Translations under genes and position numbers: made by a program
Notes under the pieces: generated by a model
Told to the model about the DNA's origin: nothing
What the model saw: the letters and a program-made list of their open reading frames with translations, nothing else
Database searches by the model: none
Assembly (NCBI RefSeq): GCF_001279005.1
Contig: NZ_LGCN01000251.1
Location: forward strand, 62,001-126,000
DNA: 64,000 nucleotides
From: Streptomyces caelestis
Lineage (GTDB): Bacteria > Actinomycetota > Actinomycetes > Streptomycetales > Streptomycetaceae
Direction of reading: 5' to 3'
Shown: one piece after another, positions 16,822 to 26,245 of the stretch
Numbering within the stretch: the first letter of the stretch is position 1
Layout of the letters: the number at the start of each line of letters is the position of its first letter

Positions 16822-19800
16822 TTACGCCTTGCGCAGGCGGAACGTCAGGGACAGGCCCTCGTCCGTGAACGCGTTCCCGTACGTGTCGTCCGCCTCGCCC
16901 CGGGCGAAGTCCGTGGCGAGGACCTCGTCGGAGATCAGTTCCGCGTGCTCCGTCAGCGCGGCGACCGTCGCGGGCTCCGTCGCCGTCCAGCGCAGGGCGA
17001 TCCGGTCGGCCACGTCGAGGCCGCTGTTCTTGCGGGCCTCCTGGATCAGTCGGATCGCGTCACGGGCCAGGCCCGCGCGGCGCAGCTCCTCGGTGATCTC
17101 CAGGTCGAGGGCGACCGTGGCGCCGGCGTCGGACGCCACCGACCAGCCCTCGCGCGGGGTCTCCGTGATGATCACCTCGTCGGGAGCGAGGGTGATCGTC
17201 TCTCCGTCGACCTCCACCGAGGCCGTGCCCTCACGCAGCGCCAGGGACAGCGCGGCGGCGTCCGCGTGCGCGACCGCCTTGGCGACGTCCTGGACGCGCT
17301 TGCCGAACCGCTTGCCCAGCGCACGGAAGTTGGCCTTCGCCGTGGTGTCCACCAGCGAGCCGCCCACCTCGGACAGCGACGCCAGCGACTCGACGTTCAG
17401 CTCCTCCGTGATCTGCGTGTGCAGTTCGGGGTCGAGGCCGGCGAAGCCGCCCGCCGCGATCAGCGCGCGCTTCAGCGGCTGGCGGGTCTTCACGCCCGAC
17501 TCCGCGCGCGTGGCCCGGCCCAGCTCCACGAGCCGGCGCACCAGCACCATCTGCTTCGACAGCTCGGGGTCGATCGCGGACAGGTCCGCCTCGGGCCAGG
17601 AGGACAGGTGCACCGACTCCGGGGCGCCCGGGGTGACCGGAACGACCAGGTCCTGCCAGACCCGCTCGGTGATGAACGGGGTCAGCGGGGCCATCAGCCG
17701 GGTGACCGTCTCCACGACCTCGTGCAGCGTGCGCAGCGCGGCCTTGTCGCCCTGCCAGAAGCGGCGCCGGGAGCGGCGGACGTACCAGTTGGACAGGTCG
17801 TCGACGAACGCGGACAGCAGCTTGCCGGCGCGCTGGGTGTCGTACCCCTCCAGCGCCTGGGTCACCTGGTCGGTGAGCGCGTGCAGCTCGGAAAGGAGCC
17901 AGCGGTCGAGAACGGGCCTGTCGGCCGGGGCCGGATCGGCCGCCGACGGCGCCCAGTTCGACGTACGGGCGTACAGGGCCTGGAAGGCGACCGTGTTCCA
18001 GTACGTCAGCAGCGTCTTGCGGACGACCTCCTGGATGGTGCCGTGGCCCACCCGGCGGGCCGCCCACGGGGAACCGCCGGCCGCCATGAACCAGCGGACC
18101 GCGTCGGCGCCGTGCTGGTCCATGAGCGGGATCGGCTGCAGGATGTTGCCCAGGTGCTTGGACATCTTGCGGCCGTCCTCGGCGAGGATGTGACCGAGGC
18201 AGACGACGTTCTCGTACGACGACTTGTCGAAGACCAGGGTGCCGATCGCCATCAGCGTGTAGAACCAGCCGCGGGTCTGGTCGATGGCCTCGCTGATGAA
18301 CTGCGCCGGGTAGCGGGCCTCGAACAGTTCCTTGTTCTTGTACGGGTAGCCCCACTGTGCGAACGGCATCGACCCCGAGTCGTACCAGGCGTCGATGACC
18401 TCCGGCACGCGCGTGGCCGTCTTCGCGCACGTCGGGCAGGCGAAGGTGACCTCGTCGATGTACGGGCGGTGCGGGTCGAGCCCCGACTGGTCGGCGCCGG
18501 TGAGCCCGGTGAGCTCAGCGCGGGAGCCGACGACCGTGAGGTGGTCGTCCTCGCAGCGCCAGATCGGCAGCGGGGTGCCCCAGTAGCGGTTGCGGGACAG
18601 CGCCCAGTCGATGTTGTTGTTCAGCCAGTCGCCGTAGCGGCCGTGCTTGACCGTGTCCGGGAACCAGTTGGTGTTCTCGTTCTCCTGGAGCAGACGGTCC
18701 TTGATGGCGGTGGTGCGGATGTACCAGGACGGCTGCGCGTAGTAGAGCAGCGCGGTGTGGCAGCGCCAGCAGTGCGGGTAGCTGTGCTCGTACGGGACGT
18801 GCTTGAAGAGCAGGCCGCGCTCGTCGAGGTCCGCGGTGAGCTTCTCGTCGGCCTTCTTGAAGAAGACGCCGCCGACCAGGGGGACGTCCTCCTCGAAGGT
18901 CCCGTCGGGGCGGACCGGGTTGACGACGGGCAGGCCGTAGGAGCGGCAGACCTTGAGGTCGTCCTCGCCGAAGGCGGGGGACTGGTGGACCAGACCCGTG
19001 CCGTCCTCGGTGGTGACGTACTCGGCGTTCACCACGTAGTGCGCCTCGGCCGGGAACTCGACCAGCTCGAAGGGGCGCCGGTAGGTCCAGCGCTCCATCT
19101 CGGCGCCGGTGAAGGACTCCCCGGTGGCCTCCCAGCCCTCGCCGAGCGCCTTGGCGAGCAGCGGCTCGGCGACGACCAGCTTCTCCGTGCCCTCGGGGCC
19201 CTTCGTCGCGACGACGTAGGTGACCTCGGGGTGGGCGGCGACCGCGGTGTTGGAGACCAGGGTCCACGGGGTCGTCGTCCAGACGACCAGCGAGGCCTCG
19301 CCGGCCAGCGGGCCGGAGGTGAGCGGGAAGCGGACGTAGACGGACGGGTCGACGACCGTCTCGTAGCCCTGCGCCAGCTCGTGGTCGGACAGGCCGGTGC
19401 CGCAGCGGGGGCACCAGGGGGCGACGCGGTGGTCCTGGACCAGCAGGCCCTTGTCGAAGATCTCCTTCAGCGACCACCAGACGGACTCGACGTACTCCGG
19501 GTCCATGGTGCGGTAGGCGTCGTCGAGGTCGACCCAGTAGCCCATGCGGGTCGTCAGCTCGGTGAAGGCGTCGGTGTGGCGGGTCACCGACTCGCGGCAC
19601 CTGGCGTTGAACTCGGCGATGCCGTACGCCTCGATGTCCTGCTTGCCGGAGAAGCCGAGCTCCTTCTCCACGGCCAGCTCCACCGGGAGGCCGTGGCAGT
19701 CCCAGCCGGCCTTGCGGGCCACGTGGTAGCCGCGCATGGTGCGGAAGCGGGGGAAGACGTCCTTGAAGACGCGGGCCTCGATGTGGTGGGCGCCGGGCAT

Positions 19801-19968
19801 GCCGTTGGCGGTGGGCGGGCCCTCGTAGAACACCCATTCGGGGCGCCCCTCGGACTGCTCCAGGCTCTTGGCGAAGATCTTCTGCTCGCGCCAGAAGTCG
19901 AGCACCGCGTGCTCGAGGGCGGGCAGGTCGATCTGGGCGGGTACCTGGCGGTACGTCGGCGTTGTCAT
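16822..19968 (-). CDS. ileS: IleRS, isoleucyl-tRNA synthetase with a GxHH signature
   Basis: Class I synthetase that charges tRNA-Ile. It has 1048 residues from the ATG at 19968, preceded by GGAGGAAGCCAGCTG. The class I signature, normally HxGH, reads G59-A60-H61-H62 (in ANGMPGAHHIEARVF). The second signature DGRKMSKHLGN is normal. The Cys pairs WCPRCG and HCWRCH and the size place it with the larger, eukaryote-like IleRS2 type. A T-box leader controls it. GxHH has been linked to very high mupirocin resistance in IleRS2. The editing domain is present by length; I could not check each residue. Confidence 0.97.
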   Translation of the reverse strand: MTTPTYRQVPAQIDLPALEHAVLDFWREQKIFAKSLEQSEGRPEWVFYEGPPTANGMPGAHHIEARVFKDVFPRFRTMRGYHVARKAGWDCHGLPVELAVEKELGFSGKQDIEAYGIAEFNARCRESVTRHTDAFTELTTRMGYWVDLDDAYRTMDPEYVESVWWSLKEIFDKGLLVQDHRVAPWCPRCGTGLSDHELAQGYETVVDPSVYVRFPLTSGPLAGEASLVVWTTTPWTLVSNTAVAAHPEVTYVVATKGPEGTEKLVVAEPLLAKALGEGWEATGESFTGAEMERWTYRRPFELVEFPAEAHYVVNAEYVTTEDGTGLVHQSPAFGEDDLKVCRSYGLPVVNPVRPDGTFEEDVPLVGGVFFKKADEKLTADLDERGLLFKHVPYEHSYPHCWRCHTALLYYAQPSWYIRTTAIKDRLLQENENTNWFPDTVKHGRYGDWLNNNIDWALSRNRYWGTPLPIWRCEDDHLTVVGSRAELTGLTGADQSGLDPHRPYIDEVTFACPTCAKTATRVPEVIDAWYDSGSMPFAQWGYPYKNKELFEARYPAQFISEAIDQTRGWFYTLMAIGTLVFDKSSYENVVCLGHILAEDGRKMSKHLGNILQPIPLMDQHGADAVRWFMAAGGSPWAARRVGHGTIQEVVRKTLLTYWNTVAFQALYARTSNWAPSAADPAPADRPVLDRWLLSELHALTDQVTQALEGYDTQRAGKLLSAFVDDLSNWYVRRSRRRFWQGDKAALRTLHEVVETVTRLMAPLTPFITERVWQDLVVPVTPGAPESVHLSSWPEADLSAIDPELSKQMVLVRRLVELGRATRAESGVKTRQPLKRALIAAGGFAGLDPELHTQITEELNVESLASLSEVGGSLVDTTAKANFRALGKRFGKRVQDVAKAVAHADAAALSLALREGTASVEVDGETITLAPDEVIITETPREGWSVASDAGATVALDLEITEELRRAGLARDAIRLIQEARKNSGLDVADRIALRWTATEPATVAALTEHAELISDEVLATDFARGEADDTYGNAFTDEGLSLTFRLRKA

Positions 19969-20264
19969 CAGCTGGCTTCCTCCGGCGGACTTGCTGCCTT
20001 CCGTCCGGAGGGACGAGAGCTGTGTCGATCCCTGCGCCGCCGTCGGCGCGCTCCCGCGGTACCACCCTCCTTGGCCCCCCGGTGCCACGTGTGCTCCGGT
20101 GAGCCCCCTCATTGGGGTCGCGATGCCGGTTCTACCGCCCCGCACGGGGTTTCTTCCGGCGGCTCCGGGGTGATCTTCACGTCGCGCTCACCCCCGGGCT
20201 CACACCGTCCCCGGGTCGCTCTGGGCTGCGTACGCCGCTACTCGTCCCCATCCACGCTTTTCGC
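19969..20264 (-). promoter_or_regulatory. Translational T-box riboswitch of ileS
   Basis: Read on the - strand, the leader contains the T-box core AGGGTGGTACCGCGGGAG (complement of 20051-20068), which captures the uncharged tRNA acceptor end. Upstream lies a short stem I with GTGAAGATCACC; the ATC at 20172-20174 is the likely Ile specifier codon. Downstream, CCTCCGG (20005-20011) is complementary to CCGGAGG (19979-19985), which contains the ribosome site, so the switch should hide the RBS rather than terminate transcription. This is the known architecture of actinobacterial ileS T-boxes with a reduced stem I. Confidence 0.92.
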
Positions 20265-20271
20265 TCCGCCC

Positions 20272-20277
20272 AGTGTA
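20272..20277 (-). promoter_or_regulatory. Candidate -10 box for the ileS transcript
   Basis: TACACT on the - strand lies just upstream of the predicted T-box, which would put the transcript start near 20265. No clear -35 hexamer was found at the right distance. Confidence 0.45.
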
Positions 20278-20547
20278 CGGCGCGGCGGGGAGGGCGGCCG
20301 ACCGGATTTCCGCTCGCCCCGCGACCCGGCCTCCCCCGAATGGCGAAGCGTGCCCGTTCGGATCCGGGGACGTCCGTGTCGGTGGCATACCCGGCGGGGA
20401 GCTGGGCACAACGCATGCAGGCTCGCCGCGCGGCGTCCGCGGGGCGGGGGAATCGGGCGGTGCGCCCCGTTGCCGCGGGACTCGAGTCGATTTATCGTCC
20501 CAGCACGATTTGCGCGCAAGATCACAATATGTGAAGGGGCCGCGGCC
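20278..20547. other. Divergent gap between ileS leader and dksA-like gene
   Basis: About 270 bp. A 39-codon ORF (20416-20535) exists but lacks a convincing ribosome site. An inverted repeat ATCGT-CCCAGC-ACGAT lies at about 20496-20511, and an A+T-rich patch (ATCACAATATG) occurs just before the downstream gene. Both may be part of its promoter. Confidence 0.5.
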
Positions 20548-21669
20548 ATGGTGGCGAAGAAGACCGCCGTACAGCAGCCGGCACCGTCCGGCAGGCACGG
20601 GCTCGCTCATGGCGACGGGGCCGGGGGGCCGGGCGGGCCGGCCGGAGCCACGACGCCACGGACGACGGCGACGAGGCCGTCCGCCGGGAAGGGGACGGCC
20701 GGGAAGGCGCCGGTCGCCGCGGAGGAGCCGACGGCGCGCACGGCGCCCGGCGACGGGACGGCGGCGGCGCGGCCGCGGTCCGGGGCGCCCGGGAAGAAGA
20801 CATCCGCGAAGAAGGCGCCGGCCAGGAGAGCCGCGACCGGAAAGGCGCCCGCGCGGAAGGCCGCGGCGGGGGATGCGCCCGCGCGGAAGGCGGATGCCGA
20901 GGAGGCGTCCGCGACGAAGAAGGCCCCTGCGAAGAAAGCCCCTGCCGGGAAGGCGGCGGCCGAGAAGGGGACCGGCGAGGCGGCCGGGCCTGGTGGGGAC
21001 GGGGCGGGGAAGAAGGTGTCGGGACGGGGGGCCGGCCCGGGGGTGGTTCCCGAGGGGGGCCGAGAGGCCGGATCGCCGGGCTCGGGCGGCGGTGCCGCCG
21101 GGACCGGCGGGCCCGTACAGGATGTGGCCGGGCACAGCACGGCCGATGACGCGGGCGCGGTGGATGCCGCGGCGCAGACGGGAGTGACGACGGTGGGTGC
21201 GAAGAAGACTCCTGGCACGGCCACGGCGGCGAAGAGCCCCGTACCCAAGGCCCGGATCGGCGCGGCGGAGCCGGGCGACCTCGCGGTACGTCCGGGCGAG
21301 GACCCCTGGACCCCGGAGGAGGCCGAGGAGGCGCGGACCGAGCTGACGTCCGAGGTGCTGCGGCTGCGCGAGGAGATCACCTCCTCCGAGCAGTCGCTGG
21401 CCGGCCTGATGCGGGACTCCGGCGACGGCGCGGGCGACGACGACGCCGACACCGGCACCAAGAACATCACGCGCGAGCACGAACTCGCGCTCGCCGCGAA
21501 CGCGCGCGAGATGCTCAGCCAGTTCGAGCGCGCCCTGCAGCGCCTCGACGCCGGTACCTACGGCCTGTGCGAGAACTGCGGCAATCCCATCGGAAAGGCC
21601 CGTATGCAGGCCTTTCCCCGGGCCACCCTGTGCGTCGAGTGCAAGCAGAAGCAGGAGCGGCGGTACTGA
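20548..21669 (+). CDS. DksA/TraR-type zinc-finger protein with a histone H1-like N-terminus
   Basis: This 373-residue protein has two parts. Residues about 1-245 are low-complexity Ala/Lys/Pro/Gly sequence with repeated KKAPA, RKAAAG and AKKAP motifs, like histone H1 or HU-tail proteins. Residues about 250-373 are a DksA/TraR domain with a predicted coiled coil and a C4 zinc finger (CENCGNPIGKARMQAFPRA then CVECK). The C-terminal part suggests action at the RNA polymerase secondary channel or a related role; the tail may bind nucleic acid. Start: ATG after GTGAAGGGGC. The role in Streptomyces is not established. Confidence 0.88.
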   Translation: MVAKKTAVQQPAPSGRHGLAHGDGAGGPGGPAGATTPRTTATRPSAGKGTAGKAPVAAEEPTARTAPGDGTAAARPRSGAPGKKTSAKKAPARRAATGKAPARKAAAGDAPARKADAEEASATKKAPAKKAPAGKAAAEKGTGEAAGPGGDGAGKKVSGRGAGPGVVPEGGREAGSPGSGGGAAGTGGPVQDVAGHSTADDAGAVDAAAQTGVTTVGAKKTPGTATAAKSPVPKARIGAAEPGDLAVRPGEDPWTPEEAEEARTELTSEVLRLREEITSSEQSLAGLMRDSGDGAGDDDADTGTKNITREHELALAANAREMLSQFERALQRLDAGTYGLCENCGNPIGKARMQAFPRATLCVECKQKQERRY

Positions 21670-21734
21670 TCGGCGGGCGCGCGGGGCGTGCCGTACCCTC
21701 GTCCTCAGTCAGGTACCTAGGCTGAGGGACTCAC

Positions 21735-22331
21735 GTGGCAGAGGCGGAGCGCATCATCGGTACGCCGGACACCCCGGACGCGGACCGGGAGGAGCGGGAA
21801 CGGGCCGGCGCCGAGGGGACGGCGGCGGAGGCCGGGCGGCCCCGGGGCAAGCGGCGGATCGCCGTGCTGTTCACCGTCGCCGTGTTCGCCTACGCCCTCG
21901 ACCTGATCAGCAAGATGATCGTGGTGGCCGAGCTGGAGCACCATGAGCCCATCGAGATCGTCGGGGAGTGGCTGAGGTTCGAGGCGATCCGCAACGCGGG
22001 CGCGGCCTTCGGCTTCGGCGAGGCCTTCACCGTGATCTTCACGGTGATCGCCGCGTCCGTGATCGTGGTGATCATCCGCCTCGCCCGCAAGCTCTACAGC
22101 CTGCCGTGGGCGATCGCGCTGGGCCTGCTGCTCGGCGGCGCCCTCGGCAACCTCACCGACCGGATCTTCCGGTCGCCGGGCGTCTTCGAGGGCGCGGTGG
22201 TCGACTTCATCGCGCCCAAGGGGTTCGCCGTGTTCAACCTGGCGGACTCGGCGATCGTGTGCGGCGGCATCCTGATCGTGCTGCTGTCGTTCCGGGGCCT
22301 CGACCCGGACGGCACCGTCCACAAGGACTGA
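21735..22331 (+). CDS. lspA: LspA, lipoprotein signal peptidase (SPase II)
   Basis: Membrane aspartyl protease that cleaves lipoprotein signal peptides after Lgt has added the lipid. It has 198 residues with a polar N-terminal extension of about 40 residues and four membrane helices. The catalytic aspartates are in the conserved [12 protein letters not shown] and [18 protein letters not shown] stretches. RNAGAAFGF is the third family motif. GTG start at 21735, with TAGGCT 11 bp before it, so the mRNA leader would be very short. Lgt, its pathway partner, lies at 60835. Confidence 0.96.
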   Translation: MAEAERIIGTPDTPDADREERERAGAEGTAAEAGRPRGKRRIAVLFTVAVFAYALDLISKMIVVAELEHHEPIEIVGEWLRFEAIRNAGAAFGFGEAFTVIFTVIAASVIVVIIRLARKLYSLPWAIALGLLLGGALGNLTDRIFRSPGVFEGAVVDFIAPKGFAVFNLADSAIVCGGILIVLLSFRGLDPDGTVHKD

Positions 22332-22362
22332 ACGCGCGTACGGGGTCGTCGGACCCGTCCGG

Positions 22363-22368
22363 CATACT
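22363..22368 (+). promoter_or_regulatory. -10 box, likely leaderless rluD
   Basis: CATACT lies 6 nt before the GTG start, so transcription should begin at or next to the start codon. Confidence 0.55.
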
Positions 22369-22374
22369 CGACGG

Positions 22375-23319
22375 GTGAGCACGATTCCCGAGATCCGTAC
22401 CCTGCCCGTGCCCGACGGCCTGGAGGGCGAGCGCGTCGACGCCGTCATCTCCCGCATGTTCGGCTTCTCCCGTACCAAGGCGGCCGAGCTCGCCGCCGCG
22501 GGGAAGGTCACGGTCGACGGATCGGTGGTCGGCAAGTCCGAGCGGGTCAGTGGCGGCGCCTGGCTCGAGGTGGAGATGCCGCAGGCGCCCACGCCGGTCC
22601 AGGTCGTCGCCGAGCCGGTCGAGGGCATGGAGATCGTGCACGACGACGACGACGTGGTCGTGATCGTGAAGCCGGTCGGCGTCGCCGCCCACCCCTCGCC
22701 GGGCTGGACCGGCCCGACGGTGATCGGCGGCCTGGCCGCCGCCGGGTACCGCATCTCGACCTCCGGCGCCGCCGAGCGCCAGGGCATCGTGCACCGCCTC
22801 GACGTCGGCACCTCCGGCCTGATGGTGGTCGCCAAGTCGGAGCGCGCGTACACGTCGCTGAAGCGCCAGTTCAAGGAGCGCACGGTCGACAAGCGCTACC
22901 ACACGCTCGTCCAGGGCCACCCCGATCCCACCAGCGGCACCATCGACGCCCCCATCGGCCGCCATCCGCAGCACGACTACAAGTGGGCGGTCACCGCCGA
23001 CGGCAAGCCGTCCGTCACGCACTACGACCTCATCGAGGCCTTCCGCGCCGCCTCCCTCCTCGACGTCAAGCTGGAGACCGGCCGCACCCACCAGATCCGC
23101 GTCCACATGGCCGCCCACCGGCACCCCTGCGTCGGCGACCTGACCTACGGCGCCGACCCCACGCTCGCCAAGCGGCTCCGGCTGACCCGCCAGTGGCTGC
23201 ACGCCGTGCGCCTCGGCTTCGAGCACCCGGGCGACGGGCAGTGGGCGGAGTTCTCCTGCGACTACCCGGAGGACCTGCAGCAGGCGCTGGACCAGGTCCG
23301 CGAGGAGACCTACGCGTGA
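22375..23319 (+). CDS. rluD: RluA/RluD-family 23S rRNA pseudouridine synthase
   Basis: Converts uridines of 23S rRNA to pseudouridine. It has 314 residues. An N-terminal S4 RNA-binding domain (about 16-80) contains [20 protein letters not shown]. The catalytic domain has the [16 protein letters not shown] motif with the catalytic Asp, then [13 protein letters not shown] and [12 protein letters not shown]. It lies between lspA and a GNAT gene whose start overlaps its stop. Which uridines it modifies cannot be told from sequence; the gene name follows the family. Confidence 0.92.
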   Translation: MSTIPEIRTLPVPDGLEGERVDAVISRMFGFSRTKAAELAAAGKVTVDGSVVGKSERVSGGAWLEVEMPQAPTPVQVVAEPVEGMEIVHDDDDVVVIVKPVGVAAHPSPGWTGPTVIGGLAAAGYRISTSGAAERQGIVHRLDVGTSGLMVVAKSERAYTSLKRQFKERTVDKRYHTLVQGHPDPTSGTIDAPIGRHPQHDYKWAVTADGKPSVTHYDLIEAFRAASLLDVKLETGRTHQIRVHMAAHRHPCVGDLTYGADPTLAKRLRLTRQWLHAVRLGFEHPGDGQWAEFSCDYPEDLQQALDQVREETYA

Positions 23320-23807
23320 GCGCCGCCTTCACGGTCCGCGTGGCGGAGGAGCCCGCCGACCGCGAGGCGTGCTTCGCGGTCCGCAAGGAGGTCTTCGTCG
23401 CCGAGCAGGGCGTCCCCGAGGACATCGAGTACGACGCCTACGACGCCGGCGCCGTCCATGTGCTGGCGGTCGGGCAGGACGGCACACCGCTCGGCACCGG
23501 ACGGCTGCTGCACGGCGGGGCCGCCGCGGCGAAGAACGGCGGCGACCCGGCGGTCGGCTCGCTCGGCCGGCTCGCGGTGACGCGCCGGGCCCGGGGCCTC
23601 GGGGTCGGGGCGGCGCTGGTGCGGGCCATCGAGGACGCGGCCCGCGCGCAGGGCCTCACCGCCGTCGACCTGCACGCGCAGACCCACGCCCTCGGTTTCT
23701 ACGAACGGCTGGGCTACGAGGCCTACGGCCCCGAGTTCCCGGACGCCGGGATACCGCACCGCGCCATGCGGCGCGTTCTGCCGGCGGGATTGCGAACGGC
23801 CGGGTGA
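23316..23807 (+). CDS. GNAT-family N-acetyltransferase
   Basis: Predicted acetyl-CoA-dependent acetyltransferase of 163 residues. Motif A ([20 protein letters not shown]) binds the pyrophosphate of acetyl-CoA, and [11 protein letters not shown] is the typical C-terminal motif. The N-terminal [22 protein letters not shown] is characteristic of the ElaA/YjcF-like subgroup. The GTG start is in a 4-bp overlap with the rluD stop (GTGA), which suggests co-expression. The substrate is unknown. Confidence 0.87.
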   Translation: MSAAFTVRVAEEPADREACFAVRKEVFVAEQGVPEDIEYDAYDAGAVHVLAVGQDGTPLGTGRLLHGGAAAAKNGGDPAVGSLGRLAVTRRARGLGVGAALVRAIEDAARAQGLTAVDLHAQTHALGFYERLGYEAYGPEFPDAGIPHRAMRRVLPAGLRTAG

Positions 23808-23870
23808 GGGCATCGGCGTGGCAGGGTGGAGATCCACCCGCCGATCGTCGATCCGCCCGGAGCCGTGACC

Positions 23871-25457
23871 GTGGACCAGTTGACCCTGCTGTTCGCCCTG
23901 CTGCTCGGGGCCGTGGTGAGCGTCCCGGTGGGGGAGCGGCTGGGACTGCCCGCGCCGGTGCTGATGACGGTCCTCGGGGCCGTACTGGCCCTGCTGGACT
24001 TCGTGCCGAACGTCGACGTCCCGCCTGACCTGATCCTCCCGCTGCTGCTTCCGCCCCTGCTCTACGCCGCCGTACGACGGACCTCCTGGCGGCAGTTCGC
24101 GGCGAACGTCAGACCGATCCTGCTGCTCGCGGTGGCGCTGGTCTTCGTCACCACGCTGTGCGTGGCCGTCGTCGCCCACGCGATCGTGCCGGGGCTGCCG
24201 CTGGCCGCCGCCGTGGCCCTCGGCGCCCTGGTCGCGCCGCCCGACCCGGTCGCGGCGACCGCCGTCGCCGGGAAGCTGGGGCTGCCGCGCCGGCTGGTGT
24301 CGATCCTGGAGGGCGAGGGGCTCTTCAACGACGTCACGGCGATCGTCCTCTACAACGTGGCGATCGCCGCCGCCGTGAGCGGCGGTTTCTCGGCCTGGGA
24401 GGCCGGGCTCGACCTGGTGCTGTCGGCCGTGGTGGCGGTGGCGGTCGGGCTCGCGCTGGGCTGGGGCGCCAACAAGCTGATGGACTTCCTCGGGGACGCG
24501 ACCCTGCAGATCGGGCTGAGCCTGCTCGTGCCGTACGCCGCCTATGTCGCGGCCGAGGAACTGCACGGCTCGGGCGTGCTCGCCGTGCTCACCACCGCGC
24601 TGTTCCTGGCGGAGTACGCCACCGACGCCGACGACGTCATGACCCGGCTGGCCGGGCACACCTTCTGGGACATCGTCGACACCCTCGTCACCGGGGTCGC
24701 GTTCGGGCTGGTCGGGCTCGAACTGCACAACGCGGTGCGGACCGCGGCCGGTCACTGGGGCGAGCTGCTCACCTGGGCGGCGGTGATCGTGGGCGTGGTC
24801 GTCCTGGTCCGGCTGTTGTGGCTGCTGCCGGCGACCTGGCTGACGAAACGGCTGCACGCCGCCCGGGACACCGCCGAGGAGATCCCGGTGAGCTGGCGCG
24901 AGACCGTGGTGATGTGGTGGGCCGGGATGCGCGGGGTGGCCTCCGCCGCGCTGGCGCTGGCGATCCCGCTGGAGACCGGCGCCGGAGGCGACTTCCCCGG
25001 CCGGGGCGAGATCATCTTCATCGCGTTCGGTGTGATCATGGCGACTCTGCTGGTGCAGGGGCTGAGCCTGCCGTGGCTGGTGGGGCGGCTGGGGGTGCGG
25101 GACGACAGCGGGCGGGAGAAGCGGTTCGAGCACGACCTGGCGGTCCGTGCGGCCAAGGCGGCGAAGCGCAGGCTGCGCACGATCGAGGAGGCCGAGGACC
25201 TGCCGGAGGAACTGTCCGAGCAGATGCTGCGCAGCGCCTTCGACATCGGGGTGCGGATCAGCCCCGACCTCGCGGACGACGAACGGCGGGAGGCGCACCG
25301 GCAGCGGGCGCGGCGGCTGAAGCGGGTGCGGGAGATCCAGCGGGAGATGCTGAGCGCGGCGCGGCACGAGGTGCTGGCCGCGCGGAGCGAGGCGGGGGCG
25401 GATCCGGAGGTCGTGGACCGGGTGCTGCGGCAGCTGGATGTGCGCAGCCTGCGGTGA
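23871..25457 (+). CDS. CPA1-family Na+/H+ antiporter
   Basis: Membrane cation:proton antiporter of 528 residues with about twelve hydrophobic helices, then a charged cytoplasmic tail of about 110 residues rich in Arg and Glu. Family stretches include APPDPVAATAVAGKLGLPRRL and LEGEGLFNDVTAIVLYNV, the latter carrying the acidic residue of the transport site. The GTG at 23871 was chosen because GGAG lies 8 nt upstream; the in-frame GTGs at 23826 and 23865 are less well placed. Likely role: sodium and pH homeostasis. Confidence 0.88.
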   Translation: MDQLTLLFALLLGAVVSVPVGERLGLPAPVLMTVLGAVLALLDFVPNVDVPPDLILPLLLPPLLYAAVRRTSWRQFAANVRPILLLAVALVFVTTLCVAVVAHAIVPGLPLAAAVALGALVAPPDPVAATAVAGKLGLPRRLVSILEGEGLFNDVTAIVLYNVAIAAAVSGGFSAWEAGLDLVLSAVVAVAVGLALGWGANKLMDFLGDATLQIGLSLLVPYAAYVAAEELHGSGVLAVLTTALFLAEYATDADDVMTRLAGHTFWDIVDTLVTGVAFGLVGLELHNAVRTAAGHWGELLTWAAVIVGVVVLVRLLWLLPATWLTKRLHAARDTAEEIPVSWRETVVMWWAGMRGVASAALALAIPLETGAGGDFPGRGEIIFIAFGVIMATLLVQGLSLPWLVGRLGVRDDSGREKRFEHDLAVRAAKAAKRRLRTIEEAEDLPEELSEQMLRSAFDIGVRISPDLADDERREAHRQRARRLKRVREIQREMLSAARHEVLAARSEAGADPEVVDRVLRQLDVRSLR

Positions 25458-25486
25458 GCTGCGCGGCGCCGGGGGCTGCGTGTTCC

Positions 25487-25492
25487 TAGGAT
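25487..25492 (+). promoter_or_regulatory. -10 box, likely leaderless SDR gene
   Basis: TAGGAT lies 6 nt before the ATG, with no ribosome site, as in other leaderless genes of this window. Confidence 0.55.
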
Positions 25493-25498
25493 CGCCTC

Positions 25499-26239
25499 AT
25501 GACTCGGAACGTTGTGATCAGCGGAGGCGGTACCGGGATCGGGCTGGCCGCCGCGCAGGTGTTCGCCGCCGACGGGGACCAGGTGCTGCTGCTCGGACGG
25601 CGCGGGGACGTACTGGAGCGGGCGAAGGTGCCGGGCGCCCTGACGTACGCCGCCGATCTGGCCGACCCGGAGGCCGTGCGCGGCGTGGCCGGTTTCGTGG
25701 GCCGGGAGTTCGGCGCCGTGGACGTGCTGATCCACTGCGCCGGCGGCAACGGACTCCTCGAACCCCCCGTCGGCGGCGACGACCCCCTCGACGCGGTCGC
25801 CCGTGACTGGACGGTCAACTTCCGCCTCAATGCGCTGACCGCCGTACTGCTCACCGAGGCCCTGCGGGAACGGCTCGCCGAACCGGGCGGGAGGGTGCTG
25901 TTCCTCGGCTCCATCGCCGCCTACCGGGGGTCCGGACGGGGGTCGTACGCGGCGGCCAAGGCGTCGCTGCATCCGTACGCCCACGCCCTGGCCCGGGAAC
26001 TGGGGCCGCACGGCATCACGGTGAACGTGGTCGCGCCGGGCTACATCGAGGACACCGGGTTCTTCGGCGACGGCATGGACGAGGAGCGGCGGGCCCGGCT
26101 GATCGCCGAGACGTCCGACGGACGCGCCGGGACGCCCGGGGACGTCGCCGCGACCCTGCACTGGCTGGCGTCCCCGGGCGCCGCGCACGTCACCTCGCAG
26201 ATCATCCAGGTCAACGGCGGGGCCGAGCGGGGCCACTGA
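25499..26239 (+). CDS. Short-chain dehydrogenase/reductase
   Basis: NAD(P)-dependent oxidoreductase of 246 residues. The cofactor loop is GGGTGIGLAAA at about 8-18, with Ser in LGSIAAYRG and the catalytic YxxxK in GSYAAAKASL. The C-terminal AHVTSQIIQVNGGAE is typical of the FabG-like classical SDRs. It ends 6 bp from the convergent mscS-like gene. The substrate is unknown. Confidence 0.9.
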   Translation: MTRNVVISGGGTGIGLAAAQVFAADGDQVLLLGRRGDVLERAKVPGALTYAADLADPEAVRGVAGFVGREFGAVDVLIHCAGGNGLLEPPVGGDDPLDAVARDWTVNFRLNALTAVLLTEALRERLAEPGGRVLFLGSIAAYRGSGRGSYAAAKASLHPYAHALARELGPHGITVNVVAPGYIEDTGFFGDGMDEERRARLIAETSDGRAGTPGDVAATLHWLASPGAAHVTSQIIQVNGGAERGH

Positions 26240-26245
26240 GGGCCG

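Noticed and set aside
20416..20535. A 39-codon ORF just before the dksA-like gene
   Set aside because: There is no ribosome site at proper spacing, the composition is Arg/Ala-rich shadow-like, and it overlaps likely promoter sequence.
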